64,000 nt of DNA. Source: Cololabis saira. Its lineage: Eukaryota > Chordata > Actinopteri > Beloniformes > Belonidae. Below the pieces are notes generated by a model, which ran no database searches, had not been told where the DNA came from, and saw only the letters and a program-made list of their open reading frames with translations. The stretch spans positions 48,443,915 to 48,507,914 of the forward strand of contig NC_084591.1 in NCBI RefSeq assembly GCF_033807715.1, in the 5' to 3' direction. Positions 1-11,204 of the stretch are shown here, piece after piece. Both the position numbers and the translations under genes were made by a program. Within the stretch, counting starts at the first letter, position 1. The number at the start of each line of letters is the position of its first letter.

Positions 1-1890
1 GGAAGAATGCAGTCCGGGTGATGTTGTGGATGTGAGGTGCAAATGAGAGTGTATTGTCCAGAATGACGCCGAGGCTCTTGACGTGGGGGGAAAAGGGTAC
101 CGGGAAGCCGTCGATGATGATGGGAGGGGCGGGAGAGGGTTGTGACTTGGTGAGGGTGGATTTGGAGCCGATGAGAAGAGCCTCAGTTTTATTGCCGTTG
201 AGTTTTAGGAAGTTATTGCTCATCCAGGTATTAATGTCGTGTAGGCAGGTGGTGAGGGAAGCGGGAGGAATGGCAGCGGTGGGGTTGGAGGAGATATATA
301 TCTGAGTGTCATCGGCGTAAGTGTGAAAATGGACCCCATGGTGACGGAGAATTGAACCCAGGGGTAGGAGGTAGATGGTGAAGAGAAGTGGACCCAGTAC
401 TGACCCCTGGGGGACACCCATTGTGACACCCGTGCATCCGGATTTATGGTTCTGTAGTTGGACAAACTGTTGACGGTCAGTGAGGTAAGATGAAAGCCAG
501 GAGAGTGCAACACCAGTGATCCCAATGCCAGCCAGGCGGTCCAGGAGTATTGGGTGAGAAATGGTGTCGAAGGCTGCGCTGAGGTCCAGGAGGATGAGGA
601 TGGTGAGTAGGCCGGAGTCAGCTGCACGGAGGAGGTCGTTAGTGATTTTAACCAGGGCTGTTTCAGTGCTATGATTGGGGCGGAAACCGGATTGGAAGGG
701 TTCGTGGAGTTTATTTGAATTTAGGTGGGACTGTAATTGTGCTGCTACCACCTTTTCCAGAGTTTTGGAGATGAAGGGAAGGTTGGAGATGGGCCTGTAG
801 TGATTGAGGTCAGATGGGTCTGCACCTGGTTTTTTTAGGGTGGGTGTGATGGCAGCTAGTTTGAGGATTGGGGGAACGGTTCCAGTGGTGAGGGAAGAAT
901 TAATTATTTTGGTAATCATGGGGGAAATGGATGGCAGACATGCTTTGACAAGCAGGGTGGGGAGGGGATCGAGCTGACAGGTGGTGGTTTTGGCTTTACG
1001 AATTAGTTCTGAGATGGTGTGTTCTGATACCGGAGTGAAATTGGTGAGAGGACTGGAGAGGGGTTGGTTGGTGGTGGTTATCCATGGTGGGTCATTTGTG
1101 GAAGAGCGTGTTGAGGCCAGTTGATGGTGAATGATGTTGATTTTGGAGCTGAAGAAGTCCAGGAAGGCGGTGCACTGGTCAGTGGAGATGTCTGGAGGGA
1201 GGGTTTTTGGAGGCTGAAGTAAGCGGTTGACGGTTGAAAAAAGGACTCTATTGTTTCCTGTGGCAGAATTAATGAGGTTGGAGTAGTATGATGATTTGGC
1301 GGTATTAAGTGCATTTTTGTAGAGCTGAAGGTGATCGGAGTACATTTGGATGTGCACAGTGAGTCCGGTCCTTTTGCAGAGTCGCTCCAGTTGACGGCCT
1401 GTGGATTTGAGCTGGTGGAGGTCGGGGGTGAACCAGGGGGCAGAGTGGGTAAATGAAACTGAGCGGGTTTTAAGTGGAGCCAGGGCAGTGAGAGAGGAGG
1501 AGAGACAGTTATTGTAGTGTTGTACCAGATCGGCAGGGGAGGAGGATGAGGGGGGATTGGGGAAGGAGCTGATAAGGGTAGAGAGATCTGTGGGGTTGAT
1601 GTGTTTGATGTTTCTGAAGGAGATGATCCGTTGTTCTTTGACTTTGTGCAAATGGGTGTGGATGTCATAAAGAATGGCTTTGTGGTCCGAGATGGGGAAG
1701 TCCATGATAGTGAGGTTGGCGGGAGTTATGTCTGTGCAGCAGATTAAATCGAGAATGTGACCTTTGCTATGTGTTGCGAGGTTGACGTGTTGTGTGATAC
1801 CAATAAGAACATTTCTTGGTAAGATCCTTAGTTTTTTGAGTGAAGGCAGTGAATTTGGTCAACTGGTGTAAGTTCATGGTTTTTAAATGC
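1..1890 (-). mobile_element. L2-like LINE reverse transcriptase fragment
   Basis: On the minus strand the stretch around 620-290 reads as a non-LTR reverse transcriptase without an in-frame methionine. LDLSAAFDTISH (about 618-555) is the first catalytic-aspartate motif, GVPQGSVLGP lies near 420-395, and YADDTQIYIS (about 325-295) is the catalytic YADD box. This arrangement is typical of the L2/CR1 group of fish LINEs, which copy their own RNA at nicked target DNA. Upstream (to about 1890) the frame is broken into separate pieces and no intact endonuclease is readable, so this is a dead copy. The 3' part lies beyond the left edge. The family name is inferred; the RT motifs are seen directly. 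Confidence 0.8.
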
Positions 1891-1984
1891 ACATCCATGA
1901 ACCTACTGGATAATATAATTTAGTCTTAGTAATGTCAATTAACATCTAACATCTTATGTATATTTATAATTGCTCTTTAACTAA

Positions 1985-2073
1985 AAAATATGTTTTATCT
2001 GATTACTCGATTAATCGATGGAATTTTCAGTAGAATACTGGATTACTAAAATATTGGATAGCTGCAGCCCTAA
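1985..2073. repeat. hAT-type MITE end
   Basis: A/T-rich sequence ending in CTGCAGCCCTA at 2073, preceded by a run of ATTACT and CGATTAATCGAT motifs. This resembles a common terminal sequence of short fish hAT MITEs. The partner end is not visible, so it is a remnant. The following 200 bases carry two imperfect copies of a GTCTGAAAAATGGTTCAA motif and nothing else recognisable. Confidence 0.4.
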
Positions 2074-2273
2074 ACAAAATAACATATTTGAACCATTTTT
2101 CAGAAATTTTTTTACAGTTATTTTATAGTCTGAAAAATGGTTCAAATGTTATTTTATTGTCTGAAAAATGGTTCAAGTATGTTATTTTGTTATTTGAAAA
2201 AATTTGAATTTGTTTTGAAATGTACATTTCTTTGCAGAAATGCGCTTTATGAAAATAAGTCCATTTACTTGTA

Positions 2274-2504
2274 TTAGTTTACAGCGCAGTCTTGCCCCAT
2301 CCAAAATGGCGGCGACGTTGACGTATCAGAAGCAGTGCTCGACGGGGCGGGTACGTTTCTATGTCTATGGCGGGTGAAGCGGTACCTGTCCAGGGCGTCC
2401 TTGGGCTCCTCGGGCCGGTCCTCCCTCTGCGGGTACGGGGCTACTCTCCGCAGCAGCCGCAGCTGCTGGCCGCTGCACCACAACCACACGTTAGGGTTAG
2501 GTTT
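2274..2504. other. CpG-rich block with YY1-like site, coding-like on minus strand
   Basis: A short G+C- and CpG-rich block in A/T-rich surroundings. It contains AAAATGGCGGC near 2303, a YY1-type promoter motif. On the minus strand 2489-2274 is an open frame of 71 codons rich in Arg, Pro and Glu that matches nothing I recognise. It abuts one end of the palindromic element starting near 2505. It could be a captured promoter/first-exon fragment or part of the repeat. No function is assigned. Confidence 0.3.
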
Positions 2505-3313
2505 TAGACTAGGCAGAATTTCTGAAAATGTGCTTATTTAGAGTGCATTTTGTAAATATTTATAATATACAACATTTCTAGGGGTATTAAGGGGTGCTGA
2601 ATCTAAATCTGCCGTATATGAAGCTCAAAAATGTCCCAAAATGCCTCAAAATGGAGAAATCCAACACAGCTAAGCTGAAATCTATTTTCAGTATATCTTT
2701 TTGACTAAACAAGGTACAAACATGAATTAAATGTACTTTTGTAAGTTTTCCTACATGACAACTTCTTTATCACTAATGGCCACCTTTTTCTCTAGACTTG
2801 TGTGATTTACAGCTGATTATTGACACTTGATCTAAATCAGGACAGGATGTGTGAAAACCTGTGAACATTTAATTCAAGTTCGTAACTTTTTGTACATTTG
2901 TTTGTACATTTGACCTCAAAACAAAATAGGTAAGTAAAAGTAGCCTAATAACAATAATAATAACTGAGTAATTATTCATAGTTAAAAACAACTATTTTTG
3001 CAATATCTAAGCAGTGTCTTCACATTACATCTCAATTCTGAATATGGCATCGAATCGCCCATGTAGGAAAACTTACAAAAGTACATTTAATTCATGTTTG
3101 TACATTGTTTAGTCAAAAAGATATACTGAAAAACAGATCAGCCTGGCAGTGGCGGCCATGTTGGATTTCTCATTTTGGGACATTTTTAAGCTTTATATAC
3201 AGCACAGCAGATTTGGATTCAGCACCCCTTAATACCCCTAGAAATGTTGTCAGTTATAAATATTCGCAAAATGCCTTCGGGGTTCTGATTTTGTGAAAAT
3301 TGACCCTGTCTAG
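2505..3313. repeat. Long-terminal-inverted-repeat (palindromic) MITE
   Basis: Bases about 2505-2760 recur as the reverse complement at about 3060-3313. The shared blocks include AGGGGTATTAAGGGGTGCTG, the stretch around GTACAAACATGAATTAAATG, and the AAGTTTTCCTACATG segment. The ends read TAGACTAGGCAG and CTGTCTAG. The arms are about 250 bp with about 300 bp between them, so the whole could fold into one hairpin. A loose copy of one end recurs at 29425-29456. Confidence 0.7.
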
Positions 3314-3348
3314 TTCGCTTAAAGGCGATTTCATGTTGAGCTATTGAA

Positions 3349-3434
3349 GCCTGATTTATGGTCCGCGTTAAATCGACGGCGTAGCCTACGGTGTAGGGCA
3401 CGCGTCGGTGTAACGTGGGACCATAAATCAGCCT
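3349..3434. repeat. TACGGCGTA-family palindromic MITE, copy 1
   Basis: Short palindrome with ends GCCTGATTTATGG and CCATAAATCAGCC and a CpG-rich core containing GGCGTAGCCTACGGTGTAGG. It is one of about ten related copies in this window (near 6485, 13468, 18429, 18897, 32957, 37121, 48264 and 49307). No coding content. Confidence 0.7.
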
Positions 3435-3762
3435 GGTTATCACGGACGGCCCGGAGCCAGCAGAGCAGCAGAGCCGGGGATCGTACCTTCCGTTGGGGGC
3501 TCCCGCCGGCCCCCGGCCGCCCACAGGGGACTGCAACCAGGACGACATCGCACTCGCTCGGAAAATTCGCCCCAAGAATGTAAAGTCCAAAGACGGAAGG
3601 GGGGACAGTCCTGGCGACGGTAATCCAGCAGGTTCTAAATCTCTGGGGGGGAAGGTGCACACCGGACTGGAGAGCAGCTCTCCGGCGTCGTCGTGTATGT
3701 GAGGGGCGGACGGCAGGACGCGGGCCGGTGCAGTCCCGCCCCCTGCCGGCGGGGAGGACCAG
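3435..3762. other. GC-rich stretch of unknown nature
   Basis: G+C-rich and CpG-rich sequence with overlapping open frames on both strands, none recognised. It is split from its continuation (4488 onward) by the MITE at 3763-4487. After the MITE one + frame reads GWYYKNKEYNTLLFPVYPG and stops near 4563. This is coding-like but unsupported by any family I know. From 4565 to about 4798 I see nothing. Confidence 0.25.
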
Positions 3763-3964
3763 GGGCCGGATTCACAAAACATTCTGAAGAAAAAAAATCT
3801 TAGTGTCATTTTTTTCTTAAGTTCAGTCTTAAGAAGAAAAAAGAGAAGATGTCTTATTCTCCAAATACATGGTATTCTTGAAATAAAAGTTCTCAAATTT
3901 GTTCTTGACTTTTTTCTTAACTTTAAGACAACCTTGACCTGTCTTAAAATGTCTTCTGTGAAAA

Positions 3965-3997
<33 letters not shown>

Positions 3998-4487
3998 CCT
4001 CTAATATCACCTTTTTCAACACATTTTAGATAAGTTTAGACTAGTAGGTCATAGTTTGAGGATATACTTTGTAATTAATTACACAAAGAGCCTGTTAACT
4101 GTTTGTTAGCATATTAGTTAGCGTGGTAGTTAATTATTATGAATTTTCCCCAATAGTTTTTTTTTTCAACACATTAATCTCATCCACCATAACCTTGAAA
4201 AGTTCCTGCATCTCTTTTTCTCCTTCTCCATGTTTAGTGAGTGACTGACGGTTAAGACCAAACTCCCTGTATAAATGTTGTTTGTTGGCGCGTGCAATGC
4301 AATGACATATTTTAAGAAGTTCTTAAGTAGGAAAAATAAGACATTCGTAAGAAATGACAGTTCTTAAGACGGTTCTTAAGAAAATATGGAGGAATTTCAC
4401 TTAAGAACTTTCTTATGAACTTCTTAATTTTAGATCTTAAGACATTTCTTAAGATTGTTCTTAAGAACATATTAGTGAATCTGGCCC
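3763..4487. repeat. Harbinger-like MITE with CAG target duplication
   Basis: Ends are GGGCCGGATTCAC and GTGAATCTGGCCC, flanked by the same trinucleotide CAG at 3760-3762 and 4488-4490. A 3-bp duplication of CWG/TWA type is the PIF/Harbinger signature. The interior is A/T-rich, full of TTCTTAAG motifs arranged as inverted repeats, with an (ATA)n run near 3967-3996. It has no coding capacity, so it was moved in trans. Confidence 0.75.
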
Positions 4488-4798
4488 CAGGCTGGTACTA
4501 CAAGAACAAGGAATACAATACGCTCCTCTTTCCCGTTTATCCTGGCCGAAACAAAATGACATAAACATCCCTGTTAAAACATAATCGCTAAAAAAATGCC
4601 ACAGATCAGCGTCTCTGACACACAACCACAGCAGCAGAACACGGTCAGAACCATCACATGAGGTTTCAGCACCATGGATTTAGCAGTCATTATGTCAAAC
4701 CTAATTATAAGCCTAATGCAGACTTTAAGATAGAAGTATCAAACTGGAGATAAAAATCAAATGACATCCAGTGATGTCTATGGAAGCTCATTGTCCAG

Positions 4799-5112
4799 TA
4801 AAAGAAAAAAACAAGATGAAATCTTAGCCTTAAAAATAAAAATATCCCCACGGTAAGTCATGATTATGACAAAAAAAGTCATAATTTCAACTTTTTATCT
4901 CATAATTATGACTTTCTATCTCATAATTTCGACATTCTATCTCATAATTATGACTTTCTATCTCATAATTTCGACTTTCTATCTCATAATTATGACTTTC
5001 TATCTCATAATTTCGACTTTCTATCTCATAATTTTGACTTTCTATCTCATAATTATGACTTATCGTGGGGATATTTTTATTTTTAAGGCTAAGTTTTCAT
5101 CTTAGCCATAGA
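4799..5112. repeat. MITE with internal 20-bp minisatellite
   Basis: Inverted flanks (TTAGCCTTAAAAATAAAAAT at about 4826 and its reverse complement at about 5073-5093, extending to AAGATG and TATGG motifs) enclose about nine copies of a roughly 20-bp unit alternating CATAATTATGACTTTCTATCT and CATAATTTCGACTTTCTATC. The open frame across it (repeated FYLII) is a repeat artefact. Confidence 0.7.
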
Positions 5113-5525
5113 TGTCGGATTCGCTGAGTAGATCAATTCAGACACACGTGTTCAACCTACACAACAGTTTACAATGTGCAACGACATTTATTTAACACAA
5201 TGACCGAGCGACACGGCGGTCAAACAGCAACAAACAATATAGGAAAGGCCTGATATTCAGCGTCATGACAATGTTATCAGAAATAATTAATATTATGACA
5301 GCTTACCAATGATGGTTTCATCCAGCGGTGGGCGGAGAACCACATCAAAACATATTTACATCCGGGGGGGGGGGGGGTGGGTACACCTTTAACGATCAGC
5401 CGGTTCTTCATCGCCGCAAACCTTTCAATCACTTTGCCCATGCATCCATGCAGCCCGGAGATAGTTTTTAATCATTTTAGCTGCTGAAACTCAGCATGAC
5501 TTTCCTGCTTTAAGGCTACTTCTTA
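5113..5525. other. No recognisable feature
   Basis: Unique-looking A/T-rich sequence with a guanine homopolymer near 5366-5378. No frame, RNA or repeat structure is recognised. Confidence 0.4.
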
Positions 5526-5949
5526 AACCTGAATTATGGTTCTGCGTCAACCCAACGCAGAGCACACGCCGTCATCGTGACGCCGTCACCATGACGGCGT
5601 CACCATGACGCCGTCGTGAACCTTCGGACTTCTCCATCACTCCATTTCTCCGTGGTGCAGTACCCCCCGTGACCGCTAATTCGCAATCTTTTCCTGAATG
5701 GTTTATCCAACTTTTTCCGGTCACAGTGAATCAAAGAGATAAGGACAACTATTGTGCAAAAAACCAAACCAAAAAAAATCACACATACCCGAAGAAAAGA
5801 GCGCTGAAAGTTCACGACTGCTTCAAACCGGAAATGCGTTGCTACCAAGCGAACCAATCACAGCCCTCTCGTCTGCGTGTGGTCTGCGTCGCCTCCACAT
5901 GTAGTTACACTTTTTGGGAGGTGACGCCGTCACTGACGGCGTCACCTTA
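5526..5949. repeat. MITE related to the TACGGCGTA family, ends GACGGCGTCACC
   Basis: Starts with CCTGAATTATGGTTCTGCGT and carries the motif GACGCCGTCACC / GGTGACGCCGTCA in inverted orientation at about 5570-5610 and 5921-5947. It looks like a short inverted-repeat element or a composite of two. The open frames in both directions (to 93 codons) are unrecognised and probably not real. Confidence 0.45.
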
Positions 5950-6240
5950 AGGTGAAACAAATGTATTATTTCCCACTACATTCAAAGTGAGATATTTCAA
6001 GCCTTTATTTGTTATAATTTTGGTGATTATGGCTGACAGAAAACCCCAAATAAAAAATCTCCAAAAATGTGAATATTTTATTAAATCAATAAACAATTCA
6101 ATCATCAAAATTATATCAAATAAAGGTTTAACATATATTGCTTTGCATGTAATGAGACTATGTAATATATTAGTTTCACCTTTTCAGTTGAAGTATTGAA
6201 ATAAATTAACTTTTACACTATATACACCATATATTACCAT
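5950..6240. repeat. A/T-rich interspersed repeat
   Basis: Carries GAGATATTTCAAGCCTTTAT, GATTATGGCTGACAG and TGAAGTATTGAAATAAAT, words also common in dispersed fish repeats and distantly like those in the MITEs at 33550, 42997 and 62404. Boundaries are uncertain. Confidence 0.4.
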
Positions 6241-6484
6241 ACTTTTACACAAACATAGCATAGGAGGCTATTTCAGTTGCTATATGGTTGGCTGTCTGTA
6301 CAGTCATGCAAGTTCAATGCTATTAAAGCACTTTAAACTTGAAATCAAAGCATTTTGTTTTTTTCGCATAAAATATATATATTTCTATGCAGTTTAGAAG
6401 TTTTGGGGATGTCCCTTTTTTTGGCGTCTGCGCTGCTGAAATCGGGGCGTCCCTTATTTCTATTTCTGAAAGGTGGCAACCCTA

Positions 6485-6549
6485 GCGGCGACGCGCACCC
6501 TACGGCGTAGGCTCTGCGTTGGTGTAACGCAGAACCATAAATCAGGCTT
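6485..6549. repeat. TACGGCGTA-family MITE, half copy
   Basis: Contains CCTACGGCGTAGGCTCTGCG followed by GTGTAACGCAGAACCATAAATCAGGC, the right half of the palindromic family. The left half is missing. From here to about 6900 I see only A/T-rich sequence without recognisable genes. Confidence 0.6.
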
Positions 6550-7999
6550 AAAAGTGTTGTGCCACAGCGGAGCTTTAGCTGATCAGTTATCAAAGGTTAT
6601 TAATAATTTTATTCAAGAATTATTAATAATTAATAAAGTCGACTATTTATCAAATATAATGATCAAAATGATAATTCTCGTAGGGACACCACCCTGGGCC
6701 TTAACCAGGGAAAATGATAATTTAACAGCAGAAAATCAGTCTCGGAAATTAGGGATTATTCCGCCAGAATACAGTAAGAGCTGTTATTACTGGTGAATAA
6801 TGTTGAAGGCTCTTAAAGAGTTCAGCACTGGTTCTGTCAAACAGGCAATGTGACCAAAATTGTATGAAACACAAACAACTCCTCATTAAAAATCAATCAG
6901 AATTTATTTACATACAGGTGTCAAAAAGATAGTAACGCAACACCCCAAATAATCCTGATGGCACACTACAACTAACTAGCAACTAACATAAAACCATTAA
7001 CTAACAAGAAAAACAACAATAATAAAATTAAACTTAAACGTTAAATGCAAATGGTAAAAGGGAATATGCCTGTTGTTTTAAATCCTGAGATGATGTTCCT
7101 CGGTGTCATTGCTGACATGAATGCTTCCTTCACAAGTCCTGGAATGTCATATATTGTTGCGGTTTTACCAGGGTTTGTACGCATCCAACCATCCATGGCT
7201 CTATTGTAGTAGGTCTTCAGTGGTCCATAGACTGTTTTGTCTAAGGGTTGCAAGCGATGGGAGGTGTGAGGTGGCAGAGTGAGCATGACAACACCATTTT
7301 CCTTTGCAGTTTTCACAGCCTTCAGTGAAATGTGAGATTCATGATTATCAAGAATCAGCAGAACTGGGTGATCAATAGAGCAGTTTGTGTGACGTATGAA
7401 GTGCTCCAGAAAGATGACAAAGGCTTCTTCATTCATCCATCCAGATTTTGTTGCCTGACCTATGGATCCTGCTGGTGATCCCCTGATGAAGTGGTCCTGG
7501 AAACGGACACAGGGAAAGATGAACATGGGTGGGGCTGCATTTCCAGTGGCATTTACTGCACAGGCCACAGTGACAAGCTCCCCTCTTTCAGCAGATGTTA
7601 CAGAACCCACTTGTTTCTTCCCCATTTCTGTTACAATTTGCTTCGGTGTCTGTACTGTTGTAACACCAGTTTCATCCATGTTATAGATCATGTGTGGAGG
7701 GAAACTATACCTGAAATAACATTCAAAATTAGTGCTTTTAATCAAAGAAGCTTAAAGCAGTTTGAGGTTGCAGATTTAGTCCGTTTATGTGGTAGGCCTT
7801 GTCTATCAATCATAATGTTACCTGTCCATCACTGAAGTGAGGTTATGGAAGAACTCTACCCACATTGTGCCTATTAAAGGCAGTGGCTCTTCCGAGAGAG
7901 GTTGCTTCAGGAGTGCGGCATGACAGATGGTGGCGCATCCTAAAACTCATGAACCAATCACGTCCTATAAAAGGTTAAAAGTTGATATATAGCCTATAT

Positions 8000-8131
8000 C
8001 AGGGGTGCCGAATCCTGGTCCTTGAGAGCCCCTATCCAGCATGTTTTAGATGTTAATCAGACAAGCTATTGAGTTTGTAGTAGTTTAACTAGAATCAGGT
8101 GTGCTGAATTGACCAGAATTGGGCACCCCTG
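8000..8131. repeat. Short hAT-type MITE inside the pogo pseudogene
   Basis: Ends CAGGGGTGCCGAATCC and GGGCACCCCTG are inverted relative to each other. At 132 bp with no coding content, it lies in what would be an intron of the dead transposase gene. Confidence 0.6.
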
Positions 8132-8360
8132 TATGGTTATCTTTTTGTTTATCCTTTATTCAACCATTGCAGTTTACGTTGAGATTTACATAAGAATGAT
8201 GGTAGGCATTTCCCTGAAAAAAAATTATTAATATTCCCTACTATTATAAATGTACACTTAGACTAACCTGCTTTTTTGTCTCTCATCCAGCTCGCAGGGA
8301 CATCAAGGCCATTTCTTCATGCTAACTCAAATGCCAGTTCACGACATTTCATGGCACTTA

Positions 8361-9551
8361 GGGCCCGATTTACTAAGATCCTAAATAAAGAGTACTAAAT
8401 TGCGTGTGCACTGAAAAAGTTTGCGCGTGCTGTTGTTGTGTGTTTTGCGGGTGATCAACTAAGATTGCGTGCGCAATTGATAACAGGTGCAAACCTCAGT
8501 ATTTAAATGAGGTGTTGCGCGTCTTACGGTTTGCGGCGCAAACTTTGCGCCATGGAGAGTCTGGATGGAAAGCAGGATATAGTCGCAAGCGCAAAATGAA
8601 ATTTGACGAGTTGGAGTTAGAGATATTAGTGGAAGAGGCAAATTGTTGTGCCGTTTTCAGCACCCCTGCCGTGAAAAGCACCCCCTCGTATATTCAATGA
8701 TAAGTAGACCAAGAAAAAAAAAAACACACTGACACTTCAATATATTTATATATACACACTCACACAAACACATACTTAGGAGTTTATATTATATATATTT
8801 ACAAATATTATGGAAGACAACACAGTAAGCAGGCTATTAATTAATGACATCAATAACCATTTACCCGATTTTTGTTTTTTTACCCGAATCCATGAGCGCA
8901 TTTAAACATGAATCATTAACACAAAACTGGACGCTAAACAGAACATGGATAACAGAAAATGAACAGAACACGGAATGAGAATATCATTTTTGTCAGACGA
9001 GGGGGTGCTTTTCACGGCAGGGGTGCTGAATACGGCACAACCCCGGGGTATGACAACTGCTGAACAAGTATAGGCGCACAATGAGAAACACTTTTTTCTC
9101 CATGAAAACACGTGATTTATTCATTATCACAAATAAAAAAATTAATGTGCCTCCTGTGGCAACCTTTTGCTGAATAATACTCGATTTAACATTCAAATCA
9201 AATATTTCTCCTTTTGCATGTGGAGATTAGCACCTTCCTTTTGAACGTATTAAATACAGACGCAATCACAATCCACGCAAAAACTTTCAGGCTTGGTAAA
9301 TCTCATTGCGCGTGGTAAATGGACCAATTTGCATCTTTCCTTCCCAGTATTTAGCGATTTCTGGCGGGTACGCCCCATATTGATTATTCATCAGGGCAAA
9401 AGTACTAAATGGATTGCGTGTGCTATTTTGCGCATTTGAGAGACGCAGTCCTCTTTGCACGCTGTTAGTAGATCAGCTGGCACTTTGGTTTGCGGGTGCT
9501 GTCAAGTTTGCACACGTTTTTACACACGCAAACCTTTAGTAAATCGGGCCC
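8361..9551. mobile_element. PIF/Harbinger element, deletion derivative, copy 1
   Basis: Ends GGGCCCGATTTACTAA and TTAGTAAATCGGGCCC form a terminal inverted repeat flanked by TTA on both sides (8358-8360 and 9552-9554). On the + strand from 8552 it retains the first codons (MESLDG...) of the Myb-like protein found more completely in copy 2 (20770-22066), then breaks into a nested MITE. It is non-autonomous. It interrupts the coding sequence of the pogo transposase, so it is younger than that element. Confidence 0.85.
8645..9041. repeat. MITE nested inside Harbinger copy 1
   Basis: Inverted ends of about 45 bp, beginning GTTGTGCCGTTTTCAGCACC and ending in a near-perfect complement (GTGCTGAATACGGCACAAC), enclose an A/T-rich interior with (ATAT) and (ACAC) tracts. 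It interrupts the Myb-like reading frame of the host element. Confidence 0.75.
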
Positions 9552-9837
9552 TTAGACCGTGAAACATTGCAGCTAGATTTTTTATATGGTCTGCAAGCTC
9601 TGTCTCAATTTCTTCACTGAAGACTTGATTGGGATGTCCTGTTCTCTTATAGCCTGTTATTTTCACTTCTCCTAGTTGTTTCATATCCATGTATCTCTTT
9701 AAAGTCATCCTGTCGATCTTCATGTCCCTTGCCACCTGTCAAATGGACTTCCAATTCTGTACCTCTGCCACTGCTCTGTCCAAATCCACAAGAGGAGTTG
9801 AAGCCCTGTCTGTCTTCCGTTTATAGTGGCGTGGCAT

Positions 9838-10439
9838 GATGGTTTCTGCTCTAAAATTCAAAATGTCACATCATTTCGGTGATAAAATGTAAGAATGCAA
9901 TGTACATATTACAGTAACATAATACTTTATTAATAATAATAATACATGGGTGAAGTTGAGCCACTGACTGGCTCAACATCCCCCAGGCCTTTTGGCTAAA
10001 ATTACCCCACCCCTGCCATTTTAACAAACTTGTATCATCCAGCAGTTTAGAGCTAACATCATGCTAAAAGTATAGCCTCATATTATAACTTCCTAATCCA
10101 CTAACACATATGTGAGATTTGTTCGAACTTGTCTTTAATTGTTCAGACGCAAGAATCACGACTCCTTGAACATGAAAAATTCACTTTGAACGGCAAAAAA
10201 CTGTTTTTTGAACTTAAATATGCTTACCACTAGCCTCTCTCCATCACAGGGTGAGTACAATGGATGACTCCTCAAACACATGTGGTCACGTGACCAAATT
10301 TGTCTATGGTTGTTCATAAACAAGGGGTGGCACAACTTCCCCACAGGCTCAAATCACCCCGTTCTCCCCTATTTAAAGATGGCGAACCCTCTTCAAGCCA
10401 CGTGCAATCAGACCGGATGGTGATCCCGGTGTTTAAAAC
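9838..10439. other. Flank of the pogo element, no gene seen
   Basis: A/T-rich sequence probably including the 5' untranslated part of the pogo element. Its inverted ends could not be placed. No convincing ORF or RNA is visible. Confidence 0.35.
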
Positions 10440-11060
10440 TTAACTGGCGGAAAATGTCACCACAATAACGAACACAATAATGATAATGTACAGTAATATG
10501 CACACAGTAATTTCATTAAACATCAATTCAGGTCTACACCGCTCTAAATGACTGATTGCCCCCCAAAACACAGCCTCACGCGTCCTCGGGAGTCCGGATC
10601 TGAAGCTGCGGGCTCCGTCGCCTGAGTTTCCCAGTCGGTCTCTCGGCTCACGTCGGGTCGGCTTTGATCCCACCGCCGATCGCTTTTCTGGCGGGGATGC
10701 TCAGTCTCAGCGGCCCCTCAGTCTCTCTCCTGCTCCTAACTCCAAAAAGAAAAGTGAACAGTTGCTGCAGCAGCCTCACACCGGCTCTCTGGATCCTGAT
10801 CGCGGCCTCTACAGCTGCCTCGTGGCGCACGGGGGGCGGCTCCTTCTCCCGGAGCGTCGTCTCGTCCCGTGTGTGTGTCGCCGGGCTGCGGGAGGGCCTC
10901 ACGGTCCAAGGCTGGAGCTCTACGGTGGGTTCTGGCTCCCGGAGCGGTCGTCCGGGCGGCACGGCCCCTGGTATGGGAGAGTGCTCGAGAAAAGAAAAGG
11001 AGTTAGACAGGGAGAGAGAGTCCAGAGCGCAGCGCTCTGGTATCGGATCTTACGCTCGGC
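10440..11060. other. CpG-rich unknown sequence
   Basis: G+C-rich with dense CpG and open frames on both strands (minus 10962-10648, 104 codons; plus 10664-11065, 133 codons) of low-complexity Arg/Ser/Pro composition, none recognised. It lies beyond the point where the Gypsy-like pol frame breaks off, so it may be a separate insertion. Confidence 0.3.
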
Positions 11061-11192
11061 CCTAGCACCTAACCTTAACCTCTAACCCTAACCCCAACCT
11101 CCGAGCCCTGGCCCTAACCCCTGACCTCAACCCCTAACCCCAACCTCTGAGCCTTGGCCCTAACACCTAACCCTAACCTCTAACCCCAAGCA
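11061..11192. repeat. Degenerate telomere-like (CCTAAC) repeat
   Basis: About twenty imperfect 6-8-base units such as CCTAACC, CCCTAACCCC and CCTCTAACCC, interleaved with CCTCCGAGCCCTGGC-like spacers. It resembles interstitial telomeric or subtelomeric repeat but is too degenerate for a functional telomere. Confidence 0.6.
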
Positions 11193-11204
11193 GGATCCTT
11201 CTGG

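Larger units (their letters stand above)
7041..9837 (-). pseudogene. pogo-like transposase, disrupted
   Basis: A dead DDE transposase gene of the pogo/Tigger superfamily (cut-and-paste mobilisation in the nucleus). Reading leftwards, ATG at 9835-9837 starts MPRHYKRKTDR. A stop near 9740 interrupts the frame, which continues as a helix-turn-helix segment ARDMKIDRMTLKRYM to about 9552. There the Harbinger element 8361-9551 is inserted. Coding sense resumes below 8358 (CRELAFELA, stop, then VPASWMRDKKAG), followed by an exon-like piece at about 7990-7840 (RTPEATSLGRATAFNRHNVG, then a stop). The DDE core (7745-7041) has YNMDETGV, LLILDNHESH and LPPHTSHRLQPLD, the first two carrying the conserved Asp residues. 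At least three stops plus the insertion exclude function. The superfamily is clear from the motifs; the exact family is not. Confidence 0.85.

Noticed and set aside
4860..5105. 81-codon frame of repeated FYLII resembling transmembrane helices
   Set aside because: Translation of a 20-bp minisatellite inside a MITE.
11061..11192. A true telomere end
   Set aside because: Units are degenerate, limited to about 130 bases, and flanked on both sides by ordinary interspersed sequence.
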